A stretch of DNA of 64,000 nucleotides from Lepeophtheirus salmonis (taxonomy: Eukaryota; Arthropoda; Copepoda; Siphonostomatoida; Caligidae): positions 53,932,492-53,996,491 of the forward strand of contig NC_052136.2 of the NCBI RefSeq assembly GCF_016086655.4, given 5' to 3'. Below the pieces are notes generated by a model that saw nothing but the letters and a program-made list of their open reading frames with translations, made no database searches and was not told where the DNA came from. This document shows, piece by piece, positions 57,001-60,000 of this stretch. Each line of letters opens with the position of its first letter. Within the stretch, counting starts at the first letter, position 1. Position numbers and translations under genes: made by a program.

Positions 57001-60000
57001 TGGTACCGGATGCGGATGTATTAATTTATCATGGTGTCCTCAGGACTGTAGGAGCGCCAAAAGTGTTAAGAAGGAGCTCAAACGAACTAAAAAAACTAAT
57101 TCAAAAGAGTCTTAAAATGGAGGAGATGGGGTTCTTTCATTGCTGGTGTAAAAAGTGACCTCTCCATCCTCACAAGGCTCTTTCCACCCACTTTTTCGAT
57201 AGCTATCTGGATAGTCTTGTGTGAATCCGTCAGATCTCTTGTGTGGGTCCTCATGGACTTGAGGGGATTAGCCGTGGCTGTTTCTTTCACTCTTGCGGGT
57301 CGATTTTGGGAATTTTGATAAAATTATTCTTTATCTCTAACGTCTTGGACTTTTTGGAGTTGAGCAAATGGAAATTCGTCGATCACGTTCGAGTGTCCTT
57401 TTCTGTGGTTGTTCGTAAGCTAAAGAGCTCAGATTTGTTTCATTTTGTAACTAATATATCGAAATATTTATTAATTTCAATAACACATTAATTATTGAAT
57501 AAGTAAGTGTTCAGATTTCAATGGACAACCCGGTACACCTGTTAACAATACAATGTTAGGTATGGTATAATTGAGAAGTGTTTTTTTCTTAAATAGAATT
57601 AAAGTAGTTTCGTAAAATTTTTCGATATTTTATTTTTTTAATAAGTTGTTTTTTGTTATAATAATTTTCAAGTGTTGTTTTCTTATGGGAAAAATTCGGA
57701 CATATTGAGTGAGAGTTTTTTTTTATATTCTCCCTATACAAAATTTAAAAAGTGTATTTTATTATTATTATTATCCCATAACTAAAGAGACTCTAAGGAA
57801 CGAGGCCACAGACATATCAATGATAAAAAAAAGTATCAGCTTGAATTATAATTGGCTTGATATGGCATAAATCCCTCTATGTTAATCTTATGACTTGCAT
57901 CATTGTTAGAAATTGGATTTATATAGAAAAATATTACAGTTTTATTTTTTTGGCACTCTATAAAAGTCCCATAACAGATCCTTTTTTGATCGAGGTATGT
58001 TTAAGGCTGAACCTGTCTTAAGAATAAGTTTTTGATTCATTAATATTTTAAACGACATGTAAGTCTTTTAAAGCAGAGATCAGGTAACTTTTTTAGCATT
58101 ATCCCAAAAGAACTTGCAGTTGTATTAATTTATCCCAAACTTGTATAGGAATATCTACAGTATTATATACATATATTTTTATTATTTGGGGGAAGGGGAG
58201 GGGCTATTTACAAAAAATTTCAAATATTTAATTTTTTCAAAAAAGTTTCCCAAATTGACAGTTATTCACTATTAAATCAAATTTTTTCGGAAAAAAACAA
58301 AAGTCAAAGATCCAAAGAGCTATTCACAAAAATTAAATTTTTATCCCTAATTTTTCGTAAATTTTTTTCATCTTGACCCAAAAAATGTAACTATAATTAT
58401 TTATTTTTCTGAGGGATGGAGCTACCACCCCTCTTACCTATCCCTTTTTGACGCCTCTGTAGTGGTATGTTGTATATTTGTTTATTTAATTTAACTCTAC
58501 GATGTAGTACTCACATCACCCACAAAATTTTATAATTTACACCTTTTAGGGTAATTTACCCCTGTTCTCTGAAGACTGGTCTAAAGCCAACATTATGCCC
58601 GTGCTCATTAAGAGCTCCTTGTTAGCAGCTGCAGAGGCTACGTGGGTAAATGTTCAGCAAAAAGATAAACACATAAAAAATATATTGATCAGCCTTAGGA
58701 CAATATCAAATATTTAAAAAGGGGAAATATTTTTTGTGAGATTGTATTTTGGACCCCTTTGTGCGTATGTATTTTACATTACAGTCATTCTTTGTCTGTA
58801 TATAGTGAAACCCTTTGGGCTGACTCTTTTTGTGGCAGCAATACGTACAATAATTTCTCATTCAAATTGATTTTTTGTTTTAATAATTATTTTGCTTAAT
58901 GGATAAAACGTAAGTAAAAAAAAATTCTTTATTTCATATAAAAATTTTACTTGTATTTAACGAGTTGTTTACGGTTTCTAAGTATTTTTTGCTATCCAGT
59001 TTTCAGAAATGCAGTTTAAATGTAAAAGAACAAACAAGAAACCTTTGTTTATGTTTGGAAAGGAACACCGCCTGGATTTTTCATTTTTTTTATGCCCAAG
59101 GTGTTTATTAGAAGCATACATAACTATTGGTATTTTATTAAGAAAAGTAAATTTCTGTCTACAACGCCTACAGTAGAAATTTCTGATTCAAAAAATTAAT
59201 ATTATGTCGATATTTGTGCTAAAATATATTTTTATTAATATTATACCACTAATTTTGTTCTGAAACTTTTATATTTTCAATGAGGAATCCTTGGTGTAGG
59301 GTCTCTTGTTAACAATAATATATGGATATTTGACGTGGTTCTGGACACCCAGATCAATGATACTGGCCATATCCTTGCAAAAAATAACAAATGGAACCAC
59401 AAAGGGATAAGTACATATTATATAGTTGATTAAAGGCATGTAAATATAAAAATTTAACAAATTTGAGTTGAATTGACATGGAACTTTTTTCATTATTTCA
59501 AAAAAAATAAAAATAATAATAACAACAATAATAAAAAAAAATATATAAAATGATTTAATCCCAATTAATAAAAAAATTATTTGTTCAAAATTAATATAAA
59601 TGCAAATTATTTTTTTATTAGTTTGTTTATAAGAGCGTCATTGATTGTCAAACAATCTTGAGAACTTATTAATGACTTTTTTTTACTGGATGCTCCGAAC
59701 AAGTGGATGAAAGAAAAACCCCATCTAATTATATTATGTAACTTTTGTAAAAGCATTGAATCCTCAAAGAGAAAGCATTTCATAGTAGTATGTTTCCTAT
59801 AAACAATTTCTCTTCAGTAGGTTCTTTCTTTTTCATTCTTGTAGGATGACCTAGTTATAAAAATATCTTGATGATAGTATTTCATCATCATTAATTTTCA
59901 ATCTCTCTTTTTCTTTTGTTAGACTATAAAAGATCGTGTTGCTTTATATTTAGTAGCTATAAAATATATTAAAAAAATTATAATGTTCCATTTTTCATAG